Shown: positions 19,454 through 31,600 of the stretch, one piece after another | How positions within the stretch are numbered: position 1 is the stretch's first letter | How the letters are laid out: each line of letters starts with the position of its first letter | Assembly (NCBI RefSeq): GCF_000003195.3 | Contig: NC_012877.2 | Coordinates: 9,340,855 to 9,404,854, forward strand | Source: Sorghum bicolor | Lineage: Eukaryota > Streptophyta > Magnoliopsida > Poales > Poaceae | Length of the DNA stretch: 64,000 nucleotides | Direction: 5' to 3' | The notes under the pieces: model-generated | The model's database searches: none | What the model saw: the letters and a program-made list of their open reading frames with translations, nothing else | What the model was told of the DNA's origin: nothing | Made by a program: the position numbers and the translations under genes

Positions 19454-19939
19454 GAGTTACACACCTCTTTGCTTCCATCTCATATATGCTGATTTGATTT
19501 TTTGTGATGAATGCAAGTGATGTTTCTTTGATCAATTCTAACACGAGCGGACATAGTAGAGGATGGCAAATAAATTAGGAGAAATATTGATGAAATCTGA
19601 ACACATATGGAGAGAAGGAGTGCAGACCTGCGAACATGTTCCTGACGACACAACACAAGCAACAGCTAAGATCGCCGATGCCTCACCTTCGTGTTCGTGG
19701 GAGAAGCTGATCGCCGCCACCAATGCCTCACCCTCATGGCCTCATTTGTGGGAAAGCATATGGAAATCATGCCAAAAATAGAAAAGCGGGCGCCAAAATG
19801 AGGGAGCGATGGAGCTATTGTTGGGCCAATGCCCAGATAACAGAGGAGCTCAGTAGCCAGATGTGTAGGCTAAGAGTGCATAAGTCTGCATTCGTTCCAT
19901 CGTGAGCCAACGACATAACAGGTACAGTCGTTTCCAACT
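19454..19939. other. 5' flank of FAR1-like copy C, nothing firmly recognised
   Basis: Only short frames are present. A start region for copy C might lie here, but neither a TATA box nor a homologous leader exon could be supported. Confidence 0.3.
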
Positions 19940-20107
19940 GAAATTAGTGTCCAATCATAGACTAACTAGGCTCAAATGATTCGTCTCGCAAATTACATGC
20001 AGTATAATTAGTTATTTTTTAAATCTATATTTAGTGCTTCATGCATGCGTGTAAAGATTCGATGTGATTTGATGAAAAGAAAAATTTTGGGAACTAAACA
20101 GTGCCTT
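19940..20107. mobile_element. MITE-like repeat, partial copy 1
   Basis: It contains the signature GACTAACTAGGCTCAAATGA then TTCGTCTCGCAAATTA and ends in GGGAACTAAACAGTGCC. From memory this is a very abundant small repeat of panicoid grasses, with ends like GGCC..GTTTAGTTCC. The left end is degenerate here. Confidence 0.55.
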
Positions 20108-20221
20108 ACTTGGTAGATATTCCTAGGTCCGGCAACTTACGCACATATGGTGGCTTGCTGCTCTGTTCTTGCAGAAGCCCTAGTCCAGTCAATCAAGTGT
20201 CTTTACAACTATGACCTGGTT

Positions 20222-20502
20222 TAGAGCAACTGCAATAGATATGCTATTCATATTATCTAGGCTATTTTTATATTTTTAAAGGAAAAATTAAAGTCCAACA
20301 GGTGTGCTATCTGGTTTACTAAAATAACAAGTTTGCTATTCCTAAACTTTTGTTTGCCATATATAGCATGTCGTCCTCACTAGCTATTCTATACAAAAGT
20401 TATTGTGGAACTCTATGCTTTGAGTGAGTTTTCTATTTTACACAATGGCTAAATCTTGTAGTTTAAAATATAATTTTATCTAGTCTCTTGGAGATGCTCT
20501 TA
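20222..20502. mobile_element. MITE-like repeat with GAGCA(T/A)CT ends
   Basis: The left end TTAGAGCAACTGCAATAGAT and the right end CTTGGAGATGCTCTTA are near inverted repeats (TAAGAGCATCTCCAAG on the other strand). The interior is AT-rich and non-coding. Ends of the GAGCATCTCCAA kind mark common non-autonomous DNA transposons in grasses. Confidence 0.55.
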
Positions 20503-20735
20503 GATCCAAAAGTTTTTGGATTTTGACACTATAGCTCTTTCGTTTGTATTTGGTAATTATTGTTTAACCATGGACTAACTAGTCTCAAAAGATCCGTCTC
20601 GCAAATTATATACAAACTGTGCAATTAATTATTTTTTATCTATATTTAATGCTCCATATATATGCCGTAAGATTTGATGTGACGGATAATCTTAAAAAGT
20701 TTTTAGATTTTAGAGTTAACTAAACAAAGCCTATA
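20503..20735. mobile_element. MITE-like repeat, copy 2 of the GACTAACTAG family
   Basis: It shares with 19940-20107 the core CATGGACTAACTAGTCTCAA then GATCCGTCTCGCAAATTA. It begins near a CCAAAAGTTTTTGGATTTTG stretch and ends TTAACTAAACAAAGCC. No coding capacity. Confidence 0.55.
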
Positions 20736-20830
20736 TCATCCTGTTCATGCATGCATGCGCCCAGAGTGACCATGCCCTTCTACTACTAGAAATTGGATAT
20801 GCAGGCGATTTGCTCTTTTTAGTCGCATCT

Positions 20831-20844
20831 ACTAGCCATCCACT
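20831..20844. repeat. left target-site duplication of the LINE
   Basis: ACTAGCCATCCACT, repeated exactly at 26168-26181 directly after the A-run. It fixes both ends of the LINE insertion. Confidence 0.92.
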
Positions 20845-21156
20845 GACAGAGACCTTCGAGTAACTCCACTTGGGTTGAGTGCTTGTTGGCGGAGCCTTTC
20901 CTTAGTGGAGAAGATAGGCGTCCTGCCGATCCAGATCTGGACCCCGCCGCCGCTCGCCGGACCTCTGTTGCCGGTCCCCAAGCTCTCTCCCCTCCACCCG
21001 TAGCCGCCGTCCTCTGCTGCTCCTCCCAATTCCCCTTGCTGCCACCTGCCCTTTTCTCCCTCCCGTTCTGAGCTGCCCCGCGCCGGTGAGTCGCCTGCCG
21101 GTATTGACTCGCGCCGCCGCGACGTTTCCTCGTTCTTCGGCTTCCTCGCCCTCGTC

Positions 21157-21843
21157 ATGGATGGATACGGTATCCTTCATCTCCCAACAAGTTCTTACCT
21201 CCACAACTTTCTCCGCCTCCTTCTCCATTTCTTCCTTTTCCCTGACATGGATCCGGTTCATCCAACAATGTCGGTCCACCAAAGAGAGCAACCCGAGCCA
21301 CCTGATCCCCCACCCACAGCAACTCAGCCACCCCAGACGCCCCCGCTGCCGACACATCTGCAACCCGCCACCATGACTCCCCAGCCTCCGTGTTACCTGC
21401 TTCCTCCACGTCAGCCGTCCACGGTGGTCCAACCAGCCTTGGATTTGGAGCTGCTGAGGGAGCTGGAAGCTTTGCAGCTGTCGACTGTCAATGAGACTCC
21501 TTCCGCGAGCCGCCAAGCTGAAGAATCCCTGTCAATGCAATTCAACTTGCTTGTCAGGCTGCCGGAAAATCAGACTTCAGGAAGGCCTCTCTCTATTGGC
21601 GAGATTTGCCAGCACCTCTGCCGGGTCTGGGCTCACAGCTACGCAGTTCCTGGCCACTACCTCGGCACTCACGGGGGCCTGGGTAGCAGTGCTGGTTTTC
21701 AGCACCCTCTCCAGCTCGGCGCCTCAGATCCAGCTCAGAATCCCGCTGGCAATGGTGGTGGACGCGGTTCTGCTCGCTGGCTTCTTCCTCTCCAGCACCC
21801 TCAACACACTACAGCGTTCCCGCGGGCGCCGGAGGAGCCATGA
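21157..21843 (+). CDS. LINE ORF1 (Pro-rich, putative RNA-binding protein)
   Basis: This is a 228-codon frame. A Pro/Gln-rich N-terminal half is followed by a more ordered segment (LELLRELEALQLSTVNE, then LSMQFNLLVRLPENQTSGRP), placed like the DUF4283-type region of plant LINE ORF1 proteins. No zinc knuckle is visible, so it may be truncated or degraded. Its TGA overlaps the ORF2 start (ATGA at 21840-21843), which favours this frame over the alternative at 21491-21895. Confidence 0.5.
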   Translation: MDGYGILHLPTSSYLHNFLRLLLHFFLFPDMDPVHPTMSVHQREQPEPPDPPPTATQPPQTPPLPTHLQPATMTPQPPCYLLPPRQPSTVVQPALDLELLRELEALQLSTVNETPSASRQAEESLSMQFNLLVRLPENQTSGRPLSIGEICQHLCRVWAHSYAVPGHYLGTHGGLGSSAGFQHPLQLGASDPAQNPAGNGGGRGSARWLLPLQHPQHTTAFPRAPEEP

Positions 21844-24800
21844 CGCTCCTATCGTGGAACTGCCGGGGATCGGGCGGGTCCCTGAGCAGCCATAAGATGA
21901 CCCACCTCGCCCACTTAATTACCACTACTAAATCCTAGGTATGCTTCATCTCTGAAACCCGTAACTCTTCCATTTCTCGCAATTCAATTATTAATAAATT
22001 CAATGCCTCTAATGCGTTTGTAGTCCCTGCTCTAGGCTGTTCTGGCGGCCTTTGGCTCATCTGGATGCAGGACGTTAGTATAATTGTAGTTCAACACTCT
22101 CACCACTTTATCTTCGCAGTTTGTAATAATATGTTAGACAATCACCACTTTGGGCTTGTGTGTGTGTATGGTGATCCCTATCATGGTCTCTTAGAACATA
22201 TCTGGATGCAAGTGTTTAATTTTGTGCAGACTTATCATGACTTGCCTTTGTTCTGCATGGGTGATATGAACGAAATTATGCATCCTAATGAAAAGCATGG
22301 CCCTGGCAGGCCAGACATGCGTCGTATTAATATTTTCTGTGATCTTGTTAAGTGATGTGGGTTTCTAGATCTTGGCTATAGCGGCCCAGCCTACACCTGG
22401 ATGAACAAAAGATTTACGTCTGCTCCTACATTTCAAAGGTTAGACCGTTGTTTTGCCAATGCTGAGTGGTGCATGATTTATCCTCGTACTTCGGTTTTTC
22501 ATCTTCCTATGTTAAACAGTGATCATGCTCCTATTCTTACTTTACTAGATTCTCACCATCGCACTACTTCAAAACCCTTTCGTTTTGAAAATTGGTGGCT
22601 TTTAGAGGACGACTACACTTCCACTGCCAGAACTAGTTGGGCCAAATCCGCTAACAGACCCTTTCACCGCAAAACTAGTTTTCTTGCTATTGATCTAAAG
22701 AAATGGCGTCGCAAAAAACCTAGAATTGATGAGCAATTAAATAGAATTGAGGATTGTATTCTTCAAGCACAATCCCTTCATCCCTCTCTCCAAGATTGTA
22801 CTCTGCAGGAAAGTTTAGCTCGTCAGCACCAACAACTTCTTGACAAGGATGAAGAATTCCACCTTCAACGCGCTAAAAAGAATTGGGCGTAGCTTGGGGA
22901 CCGTAATACAAGATACTTTCACTAGGCTATCATAAAAAGAACAAGGAAGAATCGGATAACCTTTCTACAAAATCCTGATGGTACTGAATCGGTTACTCAT
23001 GATCAACTTGCTCAAACTCTTTCCAATTACTTTTACGATATTTTTGCTGTCCGAGCTACTTCTCATCATGCTCATGCAGATCAAGTTGGCAGGGCTGATC
23101 CTTCTAATCGTCATAGCCCCCGCACTGTTAATCTTCCCCGTCAAACTGAAGGATCCGACAATGACGACCTAAATCAAGAACAAATGAGCTATACTAATTC
23201 CATTCCCACGATGCAGGAACTACACTCCATAATCAAGAATATGAGGAGCAACGCTTCTCCTGGTCCAGATGGACTCAATGCTGCATTCTACAAATCAGCC
23301 TGGCCTTGGATTGGTCATGATGTCTATCAATTGGTATATGATTTCTACACTCAAGTTTTCATGAACCCAGAAATTAATAAAACCTACTTAGTGCTAATTC
23401 CTAAAAAGATGCAGCCCACTATACCTCAGGACTTTAGACCAATAAGTCTTTGCAATGTAGCTTATAAAGTCATTTCTAAAACTCTAGCTGATAGACTCAA
23501 ACCGCATCTTCCTGCTAATATTGATGCCTCACAATCTGCTTTTGTTAAAGATAGACATATTGCTACCAATATTATCATTACTCAAGAAATTATTCACTCT
23601 TTCTCCCTCAAATCATGGACTGACACTGCTTTCCTTCTTAAAATTGACCTAGCTAAAGCTTTTGACAGGATAAAATGGGACTTCATTGTTCGTGCACTTC
23701 AAAGACTTAATCTTTCTCCTACCTTTATTAATCTTGTGTACCAATGTATATCTACTGCCTCTTTCTCCATTCTTTTAAACGGTGAACCTACTGTATATTT
23801 CAAAGCCACTAGAGGAATCAGGCAGGGGTGCCCCCTCTCCCCCTACCTCTTTGTGGTTGCCATCAATGAACTTTCTATCTCTCTTCAAAATCAACTTTAG
23901 AATGATCATCTTGCAGGAATCAAATTAGGTCCAGGTAGCCCTTCTATTCATTCTATGCTTTTTGCAGATGATCTAATTATTTGTGGAAAGGCTACCCTCC
24001 AAGAAGCTCAGTCAATTCACAGCACCCTGTATAATTTCTGCCACCAATCAGGTCAGGTTCTAAACCTTCAAAAATCCTCTATCTTATTTAGTCGTAATGT
24101 TCCTGATAACATCAAGCATGCTATTAAAGGGTTGTTCCCTGTTCCTGATCTTCAACCCAATACTATCCACTTAGGCCACCCCCTCATCTTTAACCACAAA
24201 GATAAAAACAAGGCTTATGATTTTATCAAGAACAAATTTTATGCCAAATTCAACACGGTCAAAGGGAACAAACTTAATCATGCGGGACGTTTGACCTACA
24301 TTCAATCCGTTCTTTCTTCTATTCCTATTTACTACATGTCAACCATTCTTTTTTCCAAATCCTTTATAGAACAATTAACAACTATCATCAAAAGATTTTG
24401 GTGGTCAAGTGTCCAAGAAGAGAATTCTACCAAACCTATTCACTTCAGGTCATGGGAGGACATATGTCAAAACAGAGACAATGGCGGCCTAGGAATCAGA
24501 GATCTTCACTTGGTCAACAAAAGCCTCATTATGATTGTTGCTTACAATATTGTCACTAATAAAAACCCTTTCATGACTGCTGTCCTCAAAGCTAAATATT
24601 ACCCTACTACTTCCTTCTGGACTGCAGATAAGAAAGGACCTGTCCAACAATGTCATTCTTCAACTTCATGATGGCACCTCCTCAATTTGGTCTACGGCCT
24701 GGTTCTCTTTATGGAAAAACATTCATGATTATTTGAAATTGCCTGTATTGGTCAACCCTATTCCTGCGCAGGCCAAAGATCTCTGGCATCCCAACACTCA

Positions 24801-26136
24801 TACCTAGAACATTGAACTTATCAAGAAGACTTTTCATTCCCCTGTTGTCCAGCTTATCGAAGATACTCCAACGGTGCATTCTGACTGCCCCGACATTCTT
24901 CGATGGACCCCGGCTAAGGACGGCATCTGCTCTGCTAAAGCTATCTACAAGCATCTCCACTCAACTACCATAAATACTTTGCCTGATCACGGATCTCTCT
25001 ATATTACCCCGGGTTGCAGGAAATTACTACACAAAATCTGGCAATCTAAATGCATCCCCCCGCTCATTAAAACTTTCGCCTGGAGACTCATCAGAAGGGC
25101 CCTTGCCACAGCGGATCGAGCAACACGATACTCCGCCGATGGCAATAATACTTGTGATTCACGCAATATGATAGAGACTGACTCTCACCTATTTTTTCAC
25201 TGTACTCTTCCTACTCAGGTTTGGCTAACATCAACTCCAACACTCAACACAGCCGCCCTACCTCCAGAAGATGATGGAGTGCAGCATATCCTTCAAACCA
25301 TCCTTCCAGATCACAAACAATGAATTTCTTTTATGTAAAACTCTAACTACTCGGTGGTATATCTGGAAATCTAGAAATGACTACCATTTCAACAGGAAAA
25401 AGTGGACCCATGTACAAATTCACACTGCAGTTGCCAGTTACATGGAACATTCCCATCTCCATCTGTCTCAAACAGCCATTTCCTTTCGGCAGCCCCCAGG
25501 TATGAATTTTCCTCTTATGCAGGATCCTATCCAGGCTCCTCTCTAGGCAGAATCGAACAGGCCATATTTGTGCAACAACCCAATAGCTCTCCAAGGATCA
25601 CGATGCTACGTAGATGTCTCCAGAGTGCCAGACAATCACTACGCAACCCCAGTCAATGCAGGTATAGGTATCTTCATTCTTAATTTTCAGGTACACCCAC
25701 CCCAATCCATCTTCATCAAGGCCAGGATGCACAACTGTCAATCAGTGCTTATGGGCGAAGCGGCTGCTTTAACTCTTGGCGCCAAGCTGGTCCAAGCTCT
25801 TCAAATTTCTCCGTGTTTTTTTCTCTCTGATTCTAGCAGCTGGTCCAGTTCCTTCATAGCGCCAACAAGGACCACCCTCCCCACTGGAGAATGAAACCGT
25901 ATACCCAAGCATATGAAAATGTTGCAGGGAATCTTCAATCTACCCTTTTCAAGATATCCAGAACATCCAACTCTACAGCGGATACCCTAGCCAAAGAAGC
26001 AAGTGCTTCCACTATTGTAGAGCTTGATCACTCTTGTAGCAAACAGGCCTGTGGTTTGATTTGTTCAGCTCTTCAGGCTCTACTCTTAGTAGACCTGTAC
26101 AATGTACAAATCTTAGTAGCTTCCTGCTGCGTTTAA
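21840..26136 (+). pseudogene. LINE ORF2: endonuclease, reverse transcriptase, zf-RVT, RNase H (broken)
   Basis: The frame opens MTLLSWNCRGSGGSLSSHK, the usual start of an apurinic-type endonuclease, with later FCMGDMNEI and LNSDHAPI catalytic motifs. Reverse transcriptase follows (SPGPDGLNAAFYK, a KIDLAKAFDRIKWDF aspartate, RQGCPLSPYLF, then FADDLIICGK at about 23960). A zinc-binding zf-RVT segment lies at about 25020-25215. An RNase H-like end has YVDVSRVP and STADTLAKEAS. In-frame stops lie at 21936 (TAG), 22353 (TGA), 22890, near 22923, and 23898. Frameshifts lie near 24650, 25320 and 25890. It therefore cannot drive its own movement. Confidence 0.9.
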
Positions 26137-26167
26137 TAAAATTTAGCTTGTTCCTTGTCAAAAAAAA

Positions 26168-26181
26168 ACTAGCCATCCACT
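26168..26181. repeat. right target-site duplication of the LINE
   Basis: Exact copy of 20831-20844, directly following the A-run. Confidence 0.92.
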
Positions 26182-26629
26182 AGAACTAGTAACAACACTA
26201 GTATGTAACTAGATAGTATCAACACTATATGTAACGTTAGAACATTTTAATGGTCCAAAGTAATTTATCTAGCCAAAAGCAAGAACTTTACACCTATGCA
26301 TGTTATTGTTTATACATACCAGGCATGCTAGAATTCTCAGTTCATGGTCATGCATGCGCATCTAGAGATATTGCTGCACAACTAGTGTGTTATGCTAGTA
26401 CTAATTCTTAACTAGAGTATGGCTATTATCTCGTGAAGTAATTACATCTAGTCTAATATTAGGAATCCCATCAGGAGATTCACCGAAAAAATAACTAGTA
26501 AAGGCAAGACTGTGCATAATATGCTGCAATATTTATGAGGGGACTTACATGTTATCCCATATCAAAAAAGAAAAGGACAGTTTCATACAAATAGTCATAA
26601 TACAAACATAGATGAAATAACATTGGTCT
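26182..26629. other. AT-rich non-coding flank
   Basis: Nothing recognisable apart from several ACTAGT words. It resumes the sequence into which the LINE inserted and runs up to the E2 LTR. Confidence 0.4.
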
Positions 26630-27696
26630 TGTCGGTGTTTTGACCCCGGGGTAGCACCAACGAGTGAATTTGTGTGCGTGTTTCCTTTCCCGGATGGTTA
26701 TGCAAGAGTAACACAAGGATTTATCCTGGTTCGGGCAAAGAAAGGCCCTACATCCAGCGGGGGGGGGAGAGTATGTATTATCTTGCACCTAAGTGCTTGT
26801 ACAGGGGCGAATACAAGTGAATGAAGCTGGGGGTTCTAAGTCCTAGCTGGTTGTGGTGGTGTGAGAATCGTGTTCTATTTGTCTTGTTCGATATCATCCT
26901 CAGCGTCCCCTTTTATAGTTCCAAGGGGAGAACTAGGTTACAGGATGTAGGTGTTTGAGTAGGCCTCGATAGGGGTATGGCACTGACCTACTCGAGGCCT
27001 CCCTACCGGCGTGACCTCGAGCCGTCTTGTTACAGGGTACTTCAGTGATGATGGCGTGTGCGTTCTTTGAACTCATCTCCTGTACATCGTCTGCTATTGG
27101 CTTGGGTGTGAGCACGCTCGTACGCCGTGACACTCGCCACGTCCGGAGTGGTTGAAGCGCTGACTTCTATTGCTCGATCCTTCCTAGGGAAGAAGCGTGC
27201 CTACTCGAGGGTCTGGCCGCACAGACGGCTTTATTATGCAGGAGCGCTAACCCTGAATGTCTCGAGGGGTGTCGTGATCGGATATTACGCCTGCTACACT
27301 GTGCCGAGTTGTACTTTTCTCCAATCTTGAGGATAAAGCTAGAAAAAGTAGAGATTTGACGGGTGCTTGTTCCCCTATCACACTTCCCGTGACTGTCGGG
27401 TTAGGTGGGAGCATGGCAGTCGCATTAAATGCTCTGGCTCCCGTACTTTGCGCTCGAGGCTTGCCGATTCTCTCAACGCTCTTTCTGTAATCGACGGTCG
27501 CTGGCTATCGAGCCCTTGTGCATTTGCTTGACCTTATTTCCGTATTCGAGGCTATGGTCGATACCGTGTCCTGGCTCAAACCACGGCTTTGACGATCCTG
27601 TATTTATACTGGATCGTCGAGCTTGAGCCTTAAATCGTTTGCGGATGTTCCCATTGTGAGTGTTTGCTGGGGTATCCCCTATTGACATCCTCGACA
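26630..27696 (-). repeat. E2 3' LTR (1067 bp)
   Basis: On + it runs TGTCGGTGTTTTGACCCCGG ... CCTCGACA, giving TGTCGAGG/CCGACA ends on the element strand. It aligns along its length with 54974-56022 (E3). The right edge is fixed by the adjoining polypurine tract. Confidence 0.88.
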
Positions 27697-27708
27697 GTAG
27701 CCCCCGAG
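27697..27708 (-). other. E2 polypurine tract
   Basis: CTCGGGGGCTAC on the minus strand, immediately before the LTR start TGTCGAGG. It is identical to the E3 tract at 56023-56034. Confidence 0.8.
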
Positions 27709-28664
27709 CCCCTGTTTGAGCATCTGGGTTCGAACAAGGGTTCTTCTGATGGTCGAGTTTCCGTGGGGGTCGCGCGAGCGACCCCGCGGGGGTAGCCCCC
27801 TAGCCCATGAAGGAGTCTTGGACTCCTTTGAGGGCTATTTTGCTCTTTCAGATCTGGCTGTTCCCAATTTCCCTTTCCATTGGGGGGCATTCGTTCTGGG
27901 AGGGGGCCTCTGACCCTCATTTGCCGGTTTTGCCCCTCTGGGCCTAGGAGCGTGATGTACTCCCGATGGAGCGAGCATCATCATCCCGGGTGAGCTTTTA
28001 TCAGGTAATCCAAGCGAGAACCCATGCCCTGTTCGATGGGGTTGGCTGCAGCCCAGAGGCGTTCTCATTAAAGCTAGGCTAGCGTGGTCAAGGATACTGG
28101 TCTCGTTCGATAGAGTCCAGCGCCTCGACGCCTCCTCTCGTGGGGATTCCTCTCGACCTACTTGCTCTTGCCTTGGATACTCCCAGTGAGTTATCAAGGC
28201 ATGCCTCGTTTCGACCTCCTACTGGGTATCCCTGACTCGAGTACTCGAGGGCGACTGTCAAACCCGGACGACGGGCCAGTCTACGCTCCCTCGAGGTTCC
28301 GGTGGCGGTAGGTGCCAAACTTACCTTGCGACAGAAGGAAGGGCCACGACGGTTCGTTTTCCTACCCATTGGGCGCGCCTTTTTAGGAGATAATCGCGGT
28401 GGCATTGTTCCGTTGGCGGAATTCGTAACACCCTGCGTGAGAAAAACTAGACCGTTAGGCGGCACATTCATTGAGGAGGTTACCGTGATTGTCGGATCCG
28501 CCCGTTCAGGGTGCTTATAAATATCGGTGCTCCGCCCGGCTATCGTTCCTTCCGCATTCTGCCATTGCCCTTGCTCTTGCTCTCCTTGCTCCTTCCTGCG
28601 CACCTGAGGCGAACGAGTTCTTGAGAGGAGGGACTTGTTGAGTCGCATTTCGCCACTTAGGACG
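27709..28664 (+). promoter_or_regulatory. promoter and leader region of the E2 antisense gene
   Basis: No coding is supported. A second polypurine-like word (GTAGCCCCCTAG) lies at 27792-27803. A TATA box (TATAAATA, 28516-28523) precedes the ATG at 28665 by about 140 nt, the same spacing as in E3 (56814-56821 to 56954). Conservation of box and distance between the two elements supports a real antisense promoter. Confidence 0.6.
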
Positions 28665-31600
28665 ATGCCGGTGAGGCTCGTTGCTGCTGACGACTGGCGC
28701 TCGTCAATCATGACAGAGCGCCGGTTGCAGGATTTGGAGAAAGAGGGGCTCCTATGCCCTCTTCCTCGACGCGGCCCGAGTGGATCGCGCTGCTGGCGGA
28801 GCACCGGGAACCAAGTCCGCCGAAGGGCTACGTCGTCTCCTTCACCAAATTCCACCGCCACGGGCTCAGATCTCCTGTGAGCTGCTTCATGAGGGTGCTT
28901 TGCCACCACTACAGCGTCGAGCTCCAACACTTCTCCCCTAATGCTATCTCCACCATGGTGATCTTTGCCGTGGTGTGTGAGGGCTACTTGGGGGTGATGC
29001 CACATTGGAATTTGTGGCTCCACCTCTATCGGGGTGAGTTGTTCCATGCTCCAGGTGGGGCTGCTGGGGTGAGGAAGCCGGTGCGAGCCGGCTGCCTCAA
29101 CCTGGTCTAGAAGATGGGCCACGTGGAAGAGTCTTGAGAGTACATCCCCACTGGGCTGACGTCCAATCATGCCTAGTGGGACTCTTAGTGGTTTTATCTC
29201 CACAATGATGATGGCCTCTTCCCCGCCTACACCGGGCGGTTGATCTCGGAGCATCCTGACAATTGGAACTATGGCGTCGTCAAGACTCTCCAAACCTGGC
29301 TTCGCCCCCTTCTCGATGCTCTGAGGCGACTGTGTGAGGAGGGTTTGACCACCGCACTCGTTCTCTCGGTGGTCCACCATCGACGGGTACTCCCATTGAT
29401 GTCTCGACCACTGAGAATGGATGAGATGGGTCCCTACATTCCATCACGGGACCTCGAGGCATGCCGAATGTCTAACGAGGCGCTCCCAGACAAGGAGGTT
29501 GCCGCTAGGGTTAGGGCGGCCGTCTCCGGCGACTTTCAGCTGGAACACGTGAATGGCTTCCCCATGAAGCCTGAGAAAGGTTATTACGACCTGGTAAGCC
29601 CCTCGAGCCATTACTGTTTGTCTCCTATTTTCGACTTCATTTTTCTGAGATTTATGTTTGTTTTGCCAGGGGGCGATCGATGCTAGGTCCTCGAAGCCCC
29701 CGGTGAAGGAGGATGACGTTGAGCACGAGAAAAGGCGCGCCTCTGCCGTGAAGCACAAATCTGTGCAAGACATAGAGAAGAATAAGGAGAAGAGGAAGAA
29801 CCTCGAGCGACAGACACTCGAGGAGCGTCGAGCTAAGGCGAGGCGTGAGGGGGAGCCTGAGGAGGACTCCCCTGATGAGGACAACGGTGATGACGAGGAC
29901 GACGATGATGATGACGACTCTGAGGGGATGGCGGCTCGCCTCGACTAGGCCCTACAAGGCCTACCGTAGACCGACGTCTCTTCGTCGCGTGCGGGTGCTT
30001 CGAAAGGGCCGCAAGGTGGAGACTATGACAGGCGCCAAAAGGAGGCGTCTCCTTGCCGCCCGCGTGCCGATACGCCCCCTGCCTCCACCCAGGGTCGGGC
30101 CGCCCTTCCGCCACGACCACCCCAAGCTTCTGGTCCCGGCCATCGAGTCAAGACCTGTGAAACGGGGCCGCTGACTCGAGGCCGTGCTACCGCAGTGGCC
30201 TCAAGCCAGGGAGGAGGTCATCAGAGAAGCACAAGCCCCAAGGATTGTCAAGGGGGGAGAGCGAAGCCAAGGCCCGCTCATGCCTTGGAACAGCCAAGGG
30301 CCCCGACGCGCGGTGGCTCGAGGCCTACTGGTCGTGGGACTGGTAGGACGGTCGTCCTTCCTGTGGGGTAAGATTTTTGAAACTGTCATGCTATCTTTGT
30401 TGGTTCATTTGTCTGTTGACGACGGCCTGCGTCGAATTCTCTCCTGTTCAGGTTGAAGAGGCAGCTGGAGCAGGCCCAACCCTCGACCGCCAAGAGGCTC
30501 AAGGTGGGGGCGAGCTCCAAGGCACCAGGTAAATGACTAGCTTCTCTTTTGTGGCTTAGGGTTGGTTTTGCTTAGCATAGAGATTCCTTGTGGCTGACGT
30601 ATGGTTTGTGGTGTATGCAAGCTCTCCTGGCTCACGACTGTCCGCTGGTGGCGACGAGACCCTGCCTCGACCGTTGGAGGGGGTGATGCTTCAAAAAGCG
30701 TCTCACCGCCCCCAGTTAGGGCAAAACGCCTCACCCCCAAGGTTAGGAAGGAGCCCCCGAGTTGCCCAAGATGGGGGAATAGGGTGACCCAATCACTATT
30801 AGTGATGAATCCGGGGATGGCCTGCGTTCGATGGGCGATCGCGTCGCAGACAAGGAGGTCGAGACCCCTCAGGTCGAGGGGCTGACGCCGTGGCCAACTG
30901 GCCTTCGTGTCATCGAGGAGAAGAAGAAGAAGAAGGATGAGGAGAAAAGGCGTCTGCTAGAGCAGCGGCAGCAGCAGGAGCTATAGGAACAACAGCAGCG
31001 GCAGCAAGAGCTGGAAGGGCAACTGGAACAACTGCGGCAGCAAGAGCTGTAGGAGCAGCAACTCCAGCAACTGCGGTGGCAACAGCAGCTGGAGGAGCTT
31101 CCGGAACAGCAATAGCAGCAGAAGCTACACGAGCAGTGACCATAGCAACAGCAGCAGCTGCTGCTCAAGGAAGGGCAGAGGCTCGAGACGGGGGAGGGGG
31201 AGCTGCCCATTTATGGCCCCGCGACTCCCCCATGGCTTCGTCCCGGTGGGGTTCCCACCATCCCCACCGAGCCACGTCAGAAGGACGGCGTCGTGGCATT
31301 GCCGCTCGGGGTGTGGACGCCCCTCGACCCGAGCTCGGAGATCAGGAGGACCCTTTACAGCATTGAGGGGATCGCTCCTGAATATCTCGAGGGCCGGCAA
31401 CCGTGGGAGTAAGTGGTCGGGACCTCTGACGCTGGCGGGGAGGATATGGCCGGGACCTCCAGAGGCGGTGTGGCGGACGAGGCTGGGACTTGGGCCACTA
31501 TCCACGAGTACGGGCGGTTCCCTTTCCTCGCCGACTTGTTCCTGCGCCACGGGGGCTCGCTCGAGACGGTGGAAGAGCTCATTTAGGGGATTAAGGAGCG

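Larger units (their letters stand above)
20845..26167 (+). mobile_element. L1-type LINE, about 5.3 kb, near full length
   Basis: A 5' leader is followed by a Pro-rich ORF1, then an ORF2 region with endonuclease, reverse transcriptase, zinc-binding and RNase H domains, an AATAAAA word near 26136, and a short terminal A-run (26160-26167). The element lies between perfect 14-bp direct repeats. Full length plus an exact duplication argues for a comparatively young insertion, yet ORF2 already carries several stops and frameshifts. Confidence 0.92.

Noticed and set aside
21491..21895. 134-codon frame as an alternative LINE ORF1
   Set aside because: It overruns the ORF2 start by about 55 bases and has a hydrophobic Ala/Leu composition unlike LINE ORF1; the 21157-21843 frame ends in ATGA at ORF2.
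28088..29380. 430-codon minus-strand open frame opposite exon 1 of the E2 antisense gene
   Set aside because: It lies opposite a coding exon conserved between E2 and E3, has no family signature, and its E3 counterpart is not open over the same span. GC-rich codons on the other strand explain it.
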